Of a stretch of 64,000 nt of DNA, positions 36,510 to 46,431 are shown piece by piece. Under the pieces are notes generated by a model. It had not been told where the DNA came from, ran no database searches, and saw nothing but the letters and a program-made list of their open reading frames with translations. Source of the DNA: Pseudoalteromonas sp. H105. Lineage in GTDB: Bacteria > Pseudomonadota > Gammaproteobacteria > Enterobacterales > Alteromonadaceae. The translations under genes were made by a program, and so were the position numbers. Every line of letters begins with the position of its first letter. Position 1 is the stretch's first letter. Location of the stretch: positions 38,684 through 102,683 of the forward strand of contig NZ_LOFH01000013.1 of the NCBI RefSeq assembly GCF_001469215.1, given 5' to 3'.

Positions 36510-37562
36510 ATGTCGTTTTTATTAGATGCATTAAAACAGTCTGAGCATCATGATGAAGCATCTGCTTTTGATCAAAATGCACAGCAACTTAAACAACAAC
36601 AAGAGCTTAAACGGTACCGTTTAATCGCGATGTCACTCGCTCTGTTGTTGGCTTTAGCGCTGACCTTAATGGCAGGATTTGCCATTGGTAAGTGGTTACA
36701 AGCTAAAAATATTCAAACAGAGAGTGTATCAACGCCGAATCTTAAAGAATCAGAAGCAATCGAGGCAAAAGTTGCACAGCCACAGGGCGAAATTTCAAGT
36801 GTACAAAAGGACAGTGATTTATTAGCAAAAAATGAACCGCAAAAGGTCCAAAATGTAGTCGCGCAGCCCGCCAATGTACCTCAGCCAGTGTTGCCTCAAA
36901 CTTACCCCAATCAATCTCAACAATATCAGTGGGTTCAAGTGCCTGTAAACGCTATGCCCGCATACCCTCAAGGGCAGACTGTTTTAGTTCAGACTCCCAA
37001 TGGCTATCAGCAAGTCATTAATGCACCGACGGTTCAGTATCAGCCGCAGCAGTATTCTCAGCAAGCGCAATATGCTCAACCTCAACAGTTTGCACAATCA
37101 CAGCCAATAAATACACGCTCAAGAGATATTGATTTAAGTCAGTACAAAGTACTTGGAAAGCCAATTGAGCAGTCAAATTCAACGAACCAAATAACGCCGC
37201 AGCGCGACGATGAGTTAGAGACCGTCCCAAGTGAGCTTAAAAATGCGTTTGCTCAAGCAATCAAAGACACTGAAACAGTAACGACCAACCAAGTCACACA
37301 AGCAACAAGAAACTCTTCTTATGCCGAGCCGATTGAATTGTTACCCGATGGCTTATTAGCGTTGTTACCTAACATAAAATATCAAGCACACATTTATTCA
37401 TCGTCTGTCGAGAAGCGTTGGATCAAGCTTAATAACCGAGAGTTGTATGAGGGGGATAGTTTAAATGATATTGAAGTGTTAGAAATAACCCCAGAACAAA
37501 GTGTGCTGAGTTTTGATGGGTATCAATTTAGCATAAAAGCATTGCAAGATTGGCCTGAGTAA
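36510..37562 (+). CDS. gspB: GspB/ExeB general secretion pathway protein B
   Basis: 350 residues. The start MSFLLDALKQSEHHDEASAFDQN is the family-typical opening. A transmembrane helix lies near 37-58. A long Gln/Pro-rich linker follows (region 85-200), then a C-terminal GspB domain that ends with the block ...RWIKLNNRELYEGDSLNDIEVLEI and FDGYQFSIKALQ. It couples the ATPase upstream to secretin assembly. The core gsp/xcp cluster is not in this window. Confidence 0.9.
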   Translation: MSFLLDALKQSEHHDEASAFDQNAQQLKQQQELKRYRLIAMSLALLLALALTLMAGFAIGKWLQAKNIQTESVSTPNLKESEAIEAKVAQPQGEISSVQKDSDLLAKNEPQKVQNVVAQPANVPQPVLPQTYPNQSQQYQWVQVPVNAMPAYPQGQTVLVQTPNGYQQVINAPTVQYQPQQYSQQAQYAQPQQFAQSQPINTRSRDIDLSQYKVLGKPIEQSNSTNQITPQRDDELETVPSELKNAFAQAIKDTETVTTNQVTQATRNSSYAEPIELLPDGLLALLPNIKYQAHIYSSSVEKRWIKLNNRELYEGDSLNDIEVLEITPEQSVLSFDGYQFSIKALQDWPE

Positions 37563-37577
37563 TTGGTTTATTGCTGT

Positions 37578-37605
37578 AATCTTGCCGTAAAATTACGGCA
37601 AGATT
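37578..37605. terminator. Inverted repeat between gspB and the HD-GYP gene
   Basis: AATCTTGCCGTAA and TTACGGCAAGATT pair almost end to end (13 bp arms). It sits between two convergent genes and overlaps the HD-GYP stop. There is no clear T-run on either side, so a terminator role is only likely. Confidence 0.5.
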
Positions 37606-38792
37606 GAATGTTTAAAAAACCGAACTAAGTCAATGTTGAAATCTTTTGGTTTAATGGCTGATTCTAATGCATCATGTGTTCGGCTATTCGCTAAATCAAT
37701 ATCTTCAACGCCGGTATAGCGTGCATGTTTAGCATGATAAAATATTTTAACCTGAGGCTTCAGGGGACTTGCAGGGTTACTTTTTGTCACCAAACCAACC
37801 TTTTGACTTGAGAGTTTGACCAATGTACCAACAGGGTGAATCCCAATACATTGAATAAACTTGGTCAGTAGCTCGCCATCAAAGCTATCAGGGCAGCCAT
37901 CTTTAAGTATTTTAAAGGCTTTAATGGGCTCCATGCCTTCTTTGTAAACTCGTTCTGCCGTCAAGGCATCATACACGTCGACAATCGATGCCATCCGTAC
38001 GTATTGGCTGATTTCATGAGCGTGCTTACCGAAAGGGTAGCCACTGCCATCTAAGCGCTCATGATGAAAGCCAGCAATATCAACAGCAATCCCTTTTAGG
38101 CCAGCTTCCTCTAAAATTTGTTTGCTATAAAGTGCATGATTTTGAATTACTTTAAATTCTTGCTCGGTTAGTTTACCCGGTTTATGGAGTATTTCATCCG
38201 GAATTTGAATTTTACCTATGTCGTGTAATAGAGCACCTGTTGCCAGCTCTTCTATGAGCTCCTTTTCAAAGTTTAGATGTTTGGCAAAAATACTAATTAA
38301 AATTGAAACGTTTATTGAGTGTTCAAGCAGGTAACTGTCTTTTTCTCGCATACGAGTGATACAGGCTAGGGCATCTTGATTGCGAAACACCGAATCAATA
38401 AACCCGCTTGCTAGCTCTTTAAATGGTGCGATATCAATGGTGTTGCCAGCTTTAATGTCAGTAAAAGCCTTACTTTGTAAGTCTTTAGCTTCACAATATA
38501 GCTTTTGAGCCTTGCCCATCTCTTGTTCAACAGAGTGAGTAATATGCCATGGGTCGCGTTGTATTGGGGTATCACTAATGACCGGTGCGTCATTTAGTTC
38601 TTTAGGGGGCTCTGTGATGGTTTTATCAGGGTCAATTTCAACCTCTAAAATGCCAGCTTTGATTAGTTTATCAATGCCTGCCTGTGTTTTTACCCATCCT
38701 TGGTTTTTTATTTTTATATTACCCGATTGTTTCGTCACTTTTTGTACGAACATGCCTGGTAAGAGTTTATTTATTTGGATGGCTTTGAACAT
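37593..38792 (-). CDS. HD-GYP domain protein (c-di-GMP phosphodiesterase)
   Basis: 399 residues. An N-terminal DUF3391-type region (KAIQINKLLPGMFVQKVTKQ) is followed by the HD-GYP catalytic domain, with ATGALLHDIGKIQIPDEIL near 190 and HHERLDGSGYPFGKHAHEI near 245 (the GYP motif). The histidine and aspartate metal ligands are visible, so it is probably active. No membrane segment. Its signal input is not obvious. Convergent with gspB. Confidence 0.9.
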   Translation of the reverse strand: MFKAIQINKLLPGMFVQKVTKQSGNIKIKNQGWVKTQAGIDKLIKAGILEVEIDPDKTITEPPKELNDAPVISDTPIQRDPWHITHSVEQEMGKAQKLYCEAKDLQSKAFTDIKAGNTIDIAPFKELASGFIDSVFRNQDALACITRMREKDSYLLEHSINVSILISIFAKHLNFEKELIEELATGALLHDIGKIQIPDEILHKPGKLTEQEFKVIQNHALYSKQILEEAGLKGIAVDIAGFHHERLDGSGYPFGKHAHEISQYVRMASIVDVYDALTAERVYKEGMEPIKAFKILKDGCPDSFDGELLTKFIQCIGIHPVGTLVKLSSQKVGLVTKSNPASPLKPQVKIFYHAKHARYTGVEDIDLANSRTHDALESAIKPKDFNIDLVRFFKHSILP

Positions 38793-38852
38793 TGCTGACT
38801 TAAAAAAGATATGTGTACATTAAAGTTAGCAAACTTTTTAAAATATAAGTAG

Positions 38853-38879
38853 AAAAAAGGGCGCTAAAATGCGCCCTTT
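38853..38879 (-). terminator. putA terminator
   Basis: AAAGGGCGC and GCGCCCTTT (38856-38864 and 38871-38879 on the plus strand) form a stem; read on the minus strand the second arm runs into a T-stretch. It lies directly after putA. Confidence 0.8.
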
Positions 38880-38897
38880 GATGCTTAATTATTGATT

Positions 38898-41800
38898 TTA
38901 CTCGTCATCTTCAACCAAAGTCATTAGCGATGTGTTACCACCAGAGGCCGTCGTATCAATACTAATTGTCTTTTCTGTGATGAGACGTTTGATCAGCGTA
39001 TCGTAGTACTCTGAGCTTATCACAGGTAAGATTGCGCCTTTACGTTGTGCCAGTTGCTGGCTAAAGTAGCCAAGACGTGATGAACGTGCAGCAACCACTG
39101 CGCCCGCTAAATGAGAGTGGGCTAAGATGGCTTGTAGCTGGTTCGGTTTTGCAACTTGGAACACTCCTTCAGCGACACCTGTTGAAATAAATTTATCTTT
39201 AAACGCAACCGCTTCGTCATAAAATAACTCAGATGCTACCGTGATAACCGTATTACCAGCCGCCAGCGCAGTGATAATTGAAATAGCCCAAAAATTAAAT
39301 GATGTACTCTTATCTGCATAACACACTACACACCCACGCGCTTCAAGGTGCAAGGTATTTGACTCACCTGTAGGCCCTGGTAACGTAGTAAATTTACGCA
39401 TATGTTTTTCAAGACGGTTTAATTGAGCACGTGCATCAGCAAGTGTTAAGGCTAAATCGTCTGCAAGTTCATCGATAATATCAACGGTGGCGACTTTTGC
39501 TAGTAGCTGACGTACCGCAGAAACACGGTCATTCAATGGTGTTGCGCGCCAGATTTTTTCATCGCGCATTGAGTTTGCCATTAACTTTTCAACTTGCTCG
39601 TTTGCACCTGAGTAGTGATGTAAATCAAGCTCATCAGGCGTTAAGTTCGTCATTTGTACGTTATCTGGTGACGCTTTTTCAATCACTAAACGTTGAAGAT
39701 AGTTAGGGCCACCTGCTTTAGGACCCGTGCCAGATAAGCCACGGCCACCAAATGGTTGTACACCAACGATAGCACCAATCATGTTACGGTTAACGTAGAC
39801 ATTACCCGCACGAGACATTTTAGCTAAATACTCACAGCGCTCTTCAATACGTGAATGGATACCCATGGTTAAACCAAACCCCGTGTTGTTAATTTGGTCA
39901 ACTACGTTGTCAAGCTCAGTGCCTTTAAAGCGAATTACATGCACACATGGGCCAAATACTTCACGTTTAAGAACAGATAAATCTTTGATCTCATATAAGC
40001 GAGGGGCAAAGAAGTAAGCACCATTCTCATTATTATCAGGAATATCACACTGATAATGCAGTGTAGCGTTACCTTTTAAGTACTCAACATGATCATTTAA
40101 ACTTTTTAGCGCTTTTTCATCAATGACAGGACCAATATCGGTTGATAGCAATGAAGGGTCGCCTATGTGTAACTCTTTTAACGCACCTTTGATCATATCA
40201 ATAACGCCATCAGCGATGTCTTCTTGTAAAAATAATACACGAAGAGCAGAGCAACGTTGGCCAGCACTTTGGAAACCAGAGCTGATGACATCGTCAACAA
40301 TTTGCTCAGGAAGCGCTGTTGAATCAACAATCATACAGTTTTGACCACCTGTTTCGGCGATTAACGGCACTTGAATATCGTTACGCGCAGCCAATGTTTG
40401 CGAGATTAGCGTGCCCGTTTCAGTTGACCCGGTGAACATCACCGCTTGAATGCGCTCGTCAGGTACGATGGTTTTGCCTACGTCACTACCACGCGCAATA
40501 ACCGGTTGTACAACGAACTCAGGTAAGCCAACAGATAACATAAGCTCAATAGTACGAAGGGCAATAAAGCTTGTTTGCTCAGCTGGTTTTGCGATAACGG
40601 TGTTACCCGTTACGATAGCAGCAGCTACCTGACCTAAGAAAATAGCAAGCGGGAAGTTCCATGGGCTGATACATAAGATAACACCGCGTGCCTCAAAGCG
40701 CTCATCTTCGCTAAGCTCTTCTGCACGAGCTGCGTAATAACGACAAAAATCGACCGCTTCACGCACTTCATCAATACCGTCTTGAGCTACTTTACCAGCT
40801 TCTTTGATACAGATAGCAACAAGTTCATCGTGGTGACGCTCTAAAATATCTGCAATACGACGCAGTAAATTTGCACGCTCTTTGACAGGTGTTTGCGACC
40901 ACGACTCAAAGGCTGTTTCAGCATTTGCTAGCAGGGCAAGCATGTCATCGCTGTTATGCAATTTCACATGACCGATAATTTCTTTATGGTTAGCAGGGTT
41001 TTTAACTGCCATTGAGCCTTCAGGGATATCATTTTCGCTGATAAGGTGCTCTGTAAACCAGTTATCAAGATTTTCTTTAAACGGGGTAATCACGTTTATA
41101 TCGGTTAAATCCATACCTTTTGAGTTTGCGCGCTCTGCACCATACAAATCGATTGGCATTTTAATTTGCGTATTGTACTTATTACGAAGACCTTGTAGCG
41201 TTTCAACCGGGTCGGGTAGCAATGACTCTACCGGCTTCGTAGTATCAACAATGGCATTTACAAAGGATGAATTTGCACCGTTTTCAAGTAAGCGACGAAC
41301 GAGGTATGCCAGCAAATCTTCATGTTGACCAACCGGTGCATACACACGGCATTGAATTTTTTCTTGCGTTACGATTTGGTCAAATAATGACTCACCCATC
41401 CCATGTAAACGTTGGAATTCAAACCCATCATGATCACCTTTAGCAACTTCTAAAATAGTCGCGGCTGTATAGGCATTATGAGTTGCAAATTGCGGATAAA
41501 GCACGTCACGTGCTTCAAGCATTTTAATCGCACAGGCTTTATATGATACGTCAGTCGTTGCTTTACGCGTAAATACAGGGAAGTGATCTAAACCATCTTG
41601 CTGTGTGGTTTTGATTTCGGTATCCCAGTACGCACCTTTAACTAAACGTACCATTAATTTACGACCAACCCGCGTAGCAAGCTCTGTTAGCCATTCAATA
41701 ACAAAAATGGCACGCTTTTGGTAAGCTTGTACCGCTAAGCCAAAGCCATTCCAACCAGCTAGATCGTCATCGCTGAATACAGCTTCAATAACATCTAGAG

Positions 41801-42701
41801 AGATATCTAAACGGTCAGCTTCTTCAGCATCTACTGTAAAGCCAATGTCATAACTTTTAGCGACAAGTGCCAATGCTTTTAGCTTTGGTACAATTTCTTC
41901 CATTACACGTTCTTTATGCGTGAACTCATAACGAGGGTGAATAGCTGAAAGTTTAACTGAAATACCCGGACTTTTAATGGGGCCACGGCCACTAGCTGCT
42001 TTACCAATTGAATGGATAGCATTGAGATAGCTTTGATAATAACGCTCGGCATCTTTCATGGTGCGCGCGCCTTCGCCTAGCATGTCGTATGAGTATACAT
42101 AGCCCTTGCGTTCTGTGTCTGCTGCACGTTCAATGGCTTCGTCAATAGTGCGGCCCATAACGAACTGCTTACCCATGATCTTCATAGCGAAGTTAACTGA
42201 CTTACGAATTACTGGCTCGCCTAAACGACCAATGGTTTTTTTCAACACACCAAATTGTTGATCTTTGGTTTTGTCGTTGTAGTTAACCATTTTACCGGTC
42301 ACTAATAAGCCCCAAGACGACGCATTAACGAACAGAGAGTCACTGCTTCCTAAATGTGAGCTCCAATCACCTTTCGCTAACTTATCGCGAATAAGCGTTT
42401 CTTGGGTTGCTTTATCTGGCACACGAAGCAGGGCTTCAGCCAAACACATAAGTACCACACCTTCTTCACTTGAAAGTGAAAACTCATTTAAAAGTGCATC
42501 AACACCGCTTTGACCGTCTTGGTCTTTACGAATATTGTGAACTATTTGACGTGCACGTTCCCATGCGCGACTGCGGGCTTTAACACCTACTTCTGCAAGG
42601 GGTAAAATGTGATCAATAACGGCATTTTCATCAATGCGGTAAAAGTCACGGATTTTTTGTCGAATTGGACACGTTGTAGTCAAATCGCCGTTGAATAACA
42701 T
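38898..42701 (-). CDS. putA: Bifunctional proline dehydrogenase / L-glutamate gamma-semialdehyde dehydrogenase
   Basis: Oxidises proline to glutamate. 1267 residues from the ATG at 42701, which has GAGG at ideal distance; an in-frame ATG 11 codons upstream is less likely. The PRODH barrel includes YVYSYDMLGEGART and YIYA-type FVTHNAYTAAT blocks. The P5C dehydrogenase half carries FTGSTETGT and the catalytic Cys in SAGQRCSALRVLFLQ. A C-terminal extension follows. The DNA-binding ribbon-helix-helix of enterobacterial PutA is absent, so control must come from elsewhere, probably from the divergent Lrp-type protein. Confidence 0.95.
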   Translation of the reverse strand: MLFNGDLTTTCPIRQKIRDFYRIDENAVIDHILPLAEVGVKARSRAWERARQIVHNIRKDQDGQSGVDALLNEFSLSSEEGVVLMCLAEALLRVPDKATQETLIRDKLAKGDWSSHLGSSDSLFVNASSWGLLVTGKMVNYNDKTKDQQFGVLKKTIGRLGEPVIRKSVNFAMKIMGKQFVMGRTIDEAIERAADTERKGYVYSYDMLGEGARTMKDAERYYQSYLNAIHSIGKAASGRGPIKSPGISVKLSAIHPRYEFTHKERVMEEIVPKLKALALVAKSYDIGFTVDAEEADRLDISLDVIEAVFSDDDLAGWNGFGLAVQAYQKRAIFVIEWLTELATRVGRKLMVRLVKGAYWDTEIKTTQQDGLDHFPVFTRKATTDVSYKACAIKMLEARDVLYPQFATHNAYTAATILEVAKGDHDGFEFQRLHGMGESLFDQIVTQEKIQCRVYAPVGQHEDLLAYLVRRLLENGANSSFVNAIVDTTKPVESLLPDPVETLQGLRNKYNTQIKMPIDLYGAERANSKGMDLTDINVITPFKENLDNWFTEHLISENDIPEGSMAVKNPANHKEIIGHVKLHNSDDMLALLANAETAFESWSQTPVKERANLLRRIADILERHHDELVAICIKEAGKVAQDGIDEVREAVDFCRYYAARAEELSEDERFEARGVILCISPWNFPLAIFLGQVAAAIVTGNTVIAKPAEQTSFIALRTIELMLSVGLPEFVVQPVIARGSDVGKTIVPDERIQAVMFTGSTETGTLISQTLAARNDIQVPLIAETGGQNCMIVDSTALPEQIVDDVISSGFQSAGQRCSALRVLFLQEDIADGVIDMIKGALKELHIGDPSLLSTDIGPVIDEKALKSLNDHVEYLKGNATLHYQCDIPDNNENGAYFFAPRLYEIKDLSVLKREVFGPCVHVIRFKGTELDNVVDQINNTGFGLTMGIHSRIEERCEYLAKMSRAGNVYVNRNMIGAIVGVQPFGGRGLSGTGPKAGGPNYLQRLVIEKASPDNVQMTNLTPDELDLHHYSGANEQVEKLMANSMRDEKIWRATPLNDRVSAVRQLLAKVATVDIIDELADDLALTLADARAQLNRLEKHMRKFTTLPGPTGESNTLHLEARGCVVCYADKSTSFNFWAISIITALAAGNTVITVASELFYDEAVAFKDKFISTGVAEGVFQVAKPNQLQAILAHSHLAGAVVAARSSRLGYFSQQLAQRKGAILPVISSEYYDTLIKRLITEKTISIDTTASGGNTSLMTLVEDDE

Positions 42702-42727
42702 AAGTAACCTCAAAAGTGTGGAGTCTT

Positions 42728-42748
42728 GCAGCAAAAAAAGAGTGCTGC
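42728..42748. promoter_or_regulatory. Palindrome GCAGCA-N9-TGCTGC upstream of putA
   Basis: Perfect 6-bp half-sites at 42728-42733 and 42743-42748, 27 bp from the putA start. It shares the CAGCA/TGCTG half-site with the palindrome at 42790. Confidence 0.5.
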
Positions 42749-42789
42749 TCGATTATCATGTTGTTTAATGCGTGCATTCTAATTAAATT

Positions 42790-42806
42790 CCAGCAGAATA
42801 TGCTGG
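42790..42806. promoter_or_regulatory. Palindrome CCAGCA-N5-TGCTGG between putA and the Lrp-type gene
   Basis: Perfect 6-bp half-sites with a 5-bp AT-rich centre, the size typical of Lrp/AsnC operators. It lies midway in the 170-bp divergent region and could be the regulator's binding site. Confidence 0.55.
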
Positions 42807-42871
42807 TTAAATTTGCCGATTTACGATAATTTACAGGGCATACGTTAAACTTATCCGCATAAAATTCTGTT

Positions 42872-43351
42872 ATGACAAGTCCCAATAGATTACGCCTGCT
42901 TGATCGTATTGATTTAGCAATTTTAGACGTTCTGCAAAAAAACGGCAGAATATCTAATGTGAACCTTGCAAAGCAGGTTAACTTGAGCCCAAGCCCTTGT
43001 CTCGACCGAGTAAAACGACTCGAACAAGAGGGCTACATAGAGGGCTACTTTGCTAAGCTAAACGAAGCAAAACTTAATCAGAGTTTATTAGCGCATGTGC
43101 AAGTGTCATTAGTAACATCAAATACCGCCGTATTTAAAGTTTTCCGAGAACATATTTTGAGAATTACTCAAGTTGTTGAGTGCGATATGGTGGCGGGTGG
43201 TTATGATTATTTATTAAAGATACGCGTTTCAGACATGGATGAATACCGTCAAGTACTTGGTGATTTAGTTGATATACCCGGTGTGGGCACTCATCATACC
43301 TACATGGTAATTGAAAAGGTCAAACAAGATAATGGTTTAAGACTGATTTAA
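42872..43351 (+). CDS. Lrp/AsnC family regulator, probable PutR
   Basis: 159 residues. The helix-turn-helix LLDRIDLAILDVLQKNGRISNVNLAKQVNLSPSPCLDRVKRLEQEGYIEGY is at about 8-58, and the RAM ligand domain (VECDMVAGGYDYLLKIRVSDMDEY and PGVGTHHTYMVIEKVK) at 80-150. Divergent from putA, as PutR is in Agrobacterium, Rhodobacter and Vibrio, where it activates putA with proline. The assignment as PutR rests on this arrangement. Its own stop is followed by a two-way terminator. Confidence 0.8.
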   Translation: MTSPNRLRLLDRIDLAILDVLQKNGRISNVNLAKQVNLSPSPCLDRVKRLEQEGYIEGYFAKLNEAKLNQSLLAHVQVSLVTSNTAVFKVFREHILRITQVVECDMVAGGYDYLLKIRVSDMDEYRQVLGDLVDIPGVGTHHTYMVIEKVKQDNGLRLI

Positions 43352-43367
43352 ATTATGTATATTCATA

Positions 43368-43393
43368 AAAAAAGCACCTGTCGGTGCTTTTTT
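43368..43393. terminator. Bidirectional terminator
   Basis: AAAAAAGCACC, loop TGTC, GGTGCTTTTTT. Poly-A on one side and poly-T on the other serve the convergent Lrp-type and ygiM-like genes. Confidence 0.88.
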
Positions 43394-43406
43394 ATTTGTC
43401 AGTTAA

Positions 43407-44006
43407 CTATGCCCAACCGTCATAACGCTTTCGGCGTGACAGTACGATGGTTAATATAATTCCTAAAAACAAACCTATAAAGGCAATTGCCCCGCCATAC
43501 GTTAATAACTGGCGTTTCTCTTTTGCACCGGCTTGTTGTTTTTGTTCACGCTCAGCATCTAGCGTATTTTTTAACTGCATTATCTCATCGGATAACACGT
43601 CGTTTTGGTCTGTCAGGCTTTGATTTTGTTCTTGTAATTGCGGGAGTTCAATTTGTGCTTGGCGAAGTTGCACTTGCATTGATGTCATCTCTTCACTCAA
43701 GGTACGATATTGTTGGTGAATACCGGCTGATTTAGAGACAAACTTTGCCTCAACCCATCCTTCACGTTCTTTGTCATCAACGACTTTTATGAAGCCATTT
43801 TCTTCAGGAGATAATTGCGTTAGTTTTGTGCCCGCATCAACTGAACCGATAATACGGTAGTTTTTACTCGCACCAGAATGCATAAACGTATACAGATTAT
43901 CAACAATATAAGCCGTATTTGTATTGTCTGCTGAATTTGCTTCTTCGCCGTGGCTAACAAACGCAACAGCACTAAGAAGTAAAGCTAATAAAGAATGTTT
44001 AAACAT
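43407..44006 (-). CDS. SH3-domain envelope protein (YgiM family)
   Basis: 199 residues: signal peptide, a bacterial SH3 domain (TAYIVDNLYTFMHSGASKNYRIIGSV...GWVEAKFVSK), a coiled coil of about 60 residues rich in Q and L, and one C-terminal membrane helix followed by basic residues. This matches the YgiM (TIGR04211) architecture. Next to ygiF as in enterobacteria, where the two are neighbours. Role unclear. Confidence 0.85.
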   Translation of the reverse strand: MFKHSLLALLLSAVAFVSHGEEANSADNTNTAYIVDNLYTFMHSGASKNYRIIGSVDAGTKLTQLSPEENGFIKVVDDKEREGWVEAKFVSKSAGIHQQYRTLSEEMTSMQVQLRQAQIELPQLQEQNQSLTDQNDVLSDEIMQLKNTLDAEREQKQQAGAKEKRQLLTYGGAIAFIGLFLGIILTIVLSRRKRYDGWA

Positions 44007-44215
44007 TAATCTACCCTGTTAATGTAACCGTGATCGTTACGGCAATATTTTTCGTTCTAAGTACAGAGATAGTATGGATTTAACACGCTAATAGCAAGGT
44101 TGATATTGTAATCACTTTACAGCGAATAAATGAAATCTCATTAAAAAATTTGCATTACCGCTTTGCTTTGTTTATTTTGAGCTCTTATTTATTTTAAAGG
44201 TAATCCTCAAGCCTA

Positions 44216-45736
44216 ATGGATACTGAGATAGAACTGAAGTTTTTGGTGTCAGATGCCGTTGTTCCACTGATCCCCGCGTTAATTACTCAATTTGCAAAAA
44301 CCGTCACAAACAAGCCTTCTCGCAGTTTACAAAATGCTTACTATGACACTCCTAGTCGTGAGTTAAGAGCGCTTGATATTGGTTTTAGAACACGTTGCGC
44401 AGACAATCAATGTGAGCAAACAATCAAGCTGGCAGGCGAGGTTGTTGGAGGTTTACACCAACGCCCTGAATATAATTTGCCGCTTGAAAGTAACCGTCCA
44501 GATATCACTGCTTTTGACAGCAGTATTTGGCCTCACGGTATGCAAGTGAACGCCATAGCCGCTAATTTATTTCCTATATTCAGTACTCACTTTATTCGCC
44601 GTACTTGGCTTATTGAAACCGAAAAGGGTGCAAAAATTGAGGTGGTTTTAGACAAAGGTGAAGTGTCAGCCTCTGGACGTGTTGAGCCAATATGTGAGCT
44701 TGAAATTGAACTGGTGGAAGGAAGTCGCAACGAGCTGTTCGCTTTAGCTGATAAACTAGTTGCACAAAGTAATATTCGCCTTGGTTTATATTCAAAAGCA
44801 GCAAGAGGCTATCGCTTAGCAGACGAAAAACCGCTCAAACCAAGTAAATCAATTGGGTTTGTTTCATTGCCAAGAAAGGCAACGCAAGAGCAGGCACTGA
44901 TTGAAGCTATTGGGTTTGGTATTCGTTTTGTGCAAAAGCATGAGCAATGCTACTTTGATAAACCAAGCTTAAAAACCCTTAAACGTGTTACTGATGGCAT
45001 TAGCCTGATTCGCCACACATTTTGGTTATTTGATGACATTGTAGATAAAAGTACCACAGAGTCATTGAGAGTAGAGCTTAAATGGTTGTTAAGTGAACTG
45101 GCGTGGGTTGAGAATGCTATTCAGCTTAAAACATACACATCAAAACGTCATGCTTACTACAAAAAAATTAATAGTGCTCCAGAGCTTACTCAAGTTATTA
45201 CTGACCTTAAAGAATTACAGCCAAGTATTGATGACATCAACGCGTTATTTCACAGCGCACGGTATAATCGATTACTCCTGAGCTTAACAACATGGCTGGT
45301 TGATAAACAATGGCGTAAAAGCTGGGGGCAAACTGAGTTTCAAGCTGCAGAGCGCTCAGTTGATAAAATAGCAAACCGCTTATTTCAAAAGGACTGGCAG
45401 GACTTACATCAGTTATTACCAGAACAGCAAACCCTTACCTGTAAAGACTATTTAAATTTACGTACCCGTCTTGAAAATAGTTTACTGAGCGGCAACTGTT
45501 TAGGCGCATTGTTTGATAAAGACGATCGCAGTGAATTTCGTATTCCTTGGCTAGATATTTCTCATGGTATTTATGAACTGTGTACGCTTGATTATTTAAA
45601 ACAGCTCTGTGCAGGCCAAGAAGATGAAGAGCTTGCCAAAATTCAGCATTGGCTTGAGATGAAATCTGAATTCTTAGTGAGTGCGATGGAGCAAAGCCGG
45701 TTGGCATCATTTAAGATCTCGCCATACTGGGAATAG
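44216..45736 (+). CDS. ygiF: CYTH-CHAD inorganic triphosphatase (YgiF)
   Basis: 506 residues. The N-terminal CYTH domain carries the ExExK motif in TEIELKFLV, the strand pair DIGFRTRCADNQCEQTIKLAGE, and KIEVVLDKGEVSASGRVEPICELEIELVEG. The C-terminal CHAD domain is helical and His/Lys-rich (about 225-500). The E. coli counterpart hydrolyses tripolyphosphate. Head-to-head with the ygiM-like gene. Confidence 0.9.
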   Translation: MDTEIELKFLVSDAVVPLIPALITQFAKTVTNKPSRSLQNAYYDTPSRELRALDIGFRTRCADNQCEQTIKLAGEVVGGLHQRPEYNLPLESNRPDITAFDSSIWPHGMQVNAIAANLFPIFSTHFIRRTWLIETEKGAKIEVVLDKGEVSASGRVEPICELEIELVEGSRNELFALADKLVAQSNIRLGLYSKAARGYRLADEKPLKPSKSIGFVSLPRKATQEQALIEAIGFGIRFVQKHEQCYFDKPSLKTLKRVTDGISLIRHTFWLFDDIVDKSTTESLRVELKWLLSELAWVENAIQLKTYTSKRHAYYKKINSAPELTQVITDLKELQPSIDDINALFHSARYNRLLLSLTTWLVDKQWRKSWGQTEFQAAERSVDKIANRLFQKDWQDLHQLLPEQQTLTCKDYLNLRTRLENSLLSGNCLGALFDKDDRSEFRIPWLDISHGIYELCTLDYLKQLCAGQEDEELAKIQHWLEMKSEFLVSAMEQSRLASFKISPYWE

Positions 45737-45768
45737 TTTGTGAATGAATCTAAAACAAAGGAATGTAG

Positions 45769-46431
45769 ATGCGCAAACTCATTGCACTGTTATTAATGTT
45801 ACTCTGCTGTACAGAAGTAACAGCGCAGCAATCGCAATGGCAATTATGGAAATCTCAAGAGGGAATTAGTGTTTCCTTTATTAAACATACAAATGGTATT
45901 TTTGAAGTACAAGGCACCTTAAGCATAAACGATCGAACCGCGGACGATTTTATGATGCTCTTGAGTGATACTCAACGTGCCCCTTTATGGGTAGAGAACG
46001 TGACTCATGTTGAGGTTTTATCGCGGCCAAGTGACGCAGAAACCATTGTTTATACAAAAATAAACTCGCCGTGGCCTGTTAGAGACAGGGATATGGTGAG
46101 TTATTCCTGCTACAAACAACTCAGTCCCACGCAAACGTTATTAACGATTAGTGCTTACCCAGGGTTTAAAAATGAAGTTGACTCTGTTGTGCGCATCAAG
46201 GATTTAAAAGCGACTTGGTTACTCGAAGAAAATAATACCCCAGGAAAAGTCAGTTTGACGCTCACCCACACCGTTTATGCCGACCCAGGTGGTGCAATCC
46301 CCCATTGGTTAAGCAATAAAGTGGGTCTGCAAAGTACACTCAAAACACTACAAGCATTACGTCGTGAGCTGGCTCAAGAGCGATATCGTGCTGCGCCTAC
46401 TGTTATCAAAGAGGGTCATTGTTCTATATAA
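45769..46431 (+). CDS. Secreted START-domain lipid-binding protein
   Basis: 220 residues with a signal peptide (cleavage near VTAQQ). The START-type fold is suggested by GISVSFIKHTNGIFEVQGTLSI, INSPWPVRDRDMVSY, and LTLTHTVYADPGGAIPHWLSNKVG near the end. START domains bind phospholipids or sterols; the ligand is not known here. Its stop codon is completed by the first base of the 194-bp element. Confidence 0.8.
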   Translation: MRKLIALLLMLLCCTEVTAQQSQWQLWKSQEGISVSFIKHTNGIFEVQGTLSINDRTADDFMMLLSDTQRAPLWVENVTHVEVLSRPSDAETIVYTKINSPWPVRDRDMVSYSCYKQLSPTQTLLTISAYPGFKNEVDSVVRIKDLKATWLLEENNTPGKVSLTLTHTVYADPGGAIPHWLSNKVGLQSTLKTLQALRRELAQERYRAAPTVIKEGHCSI

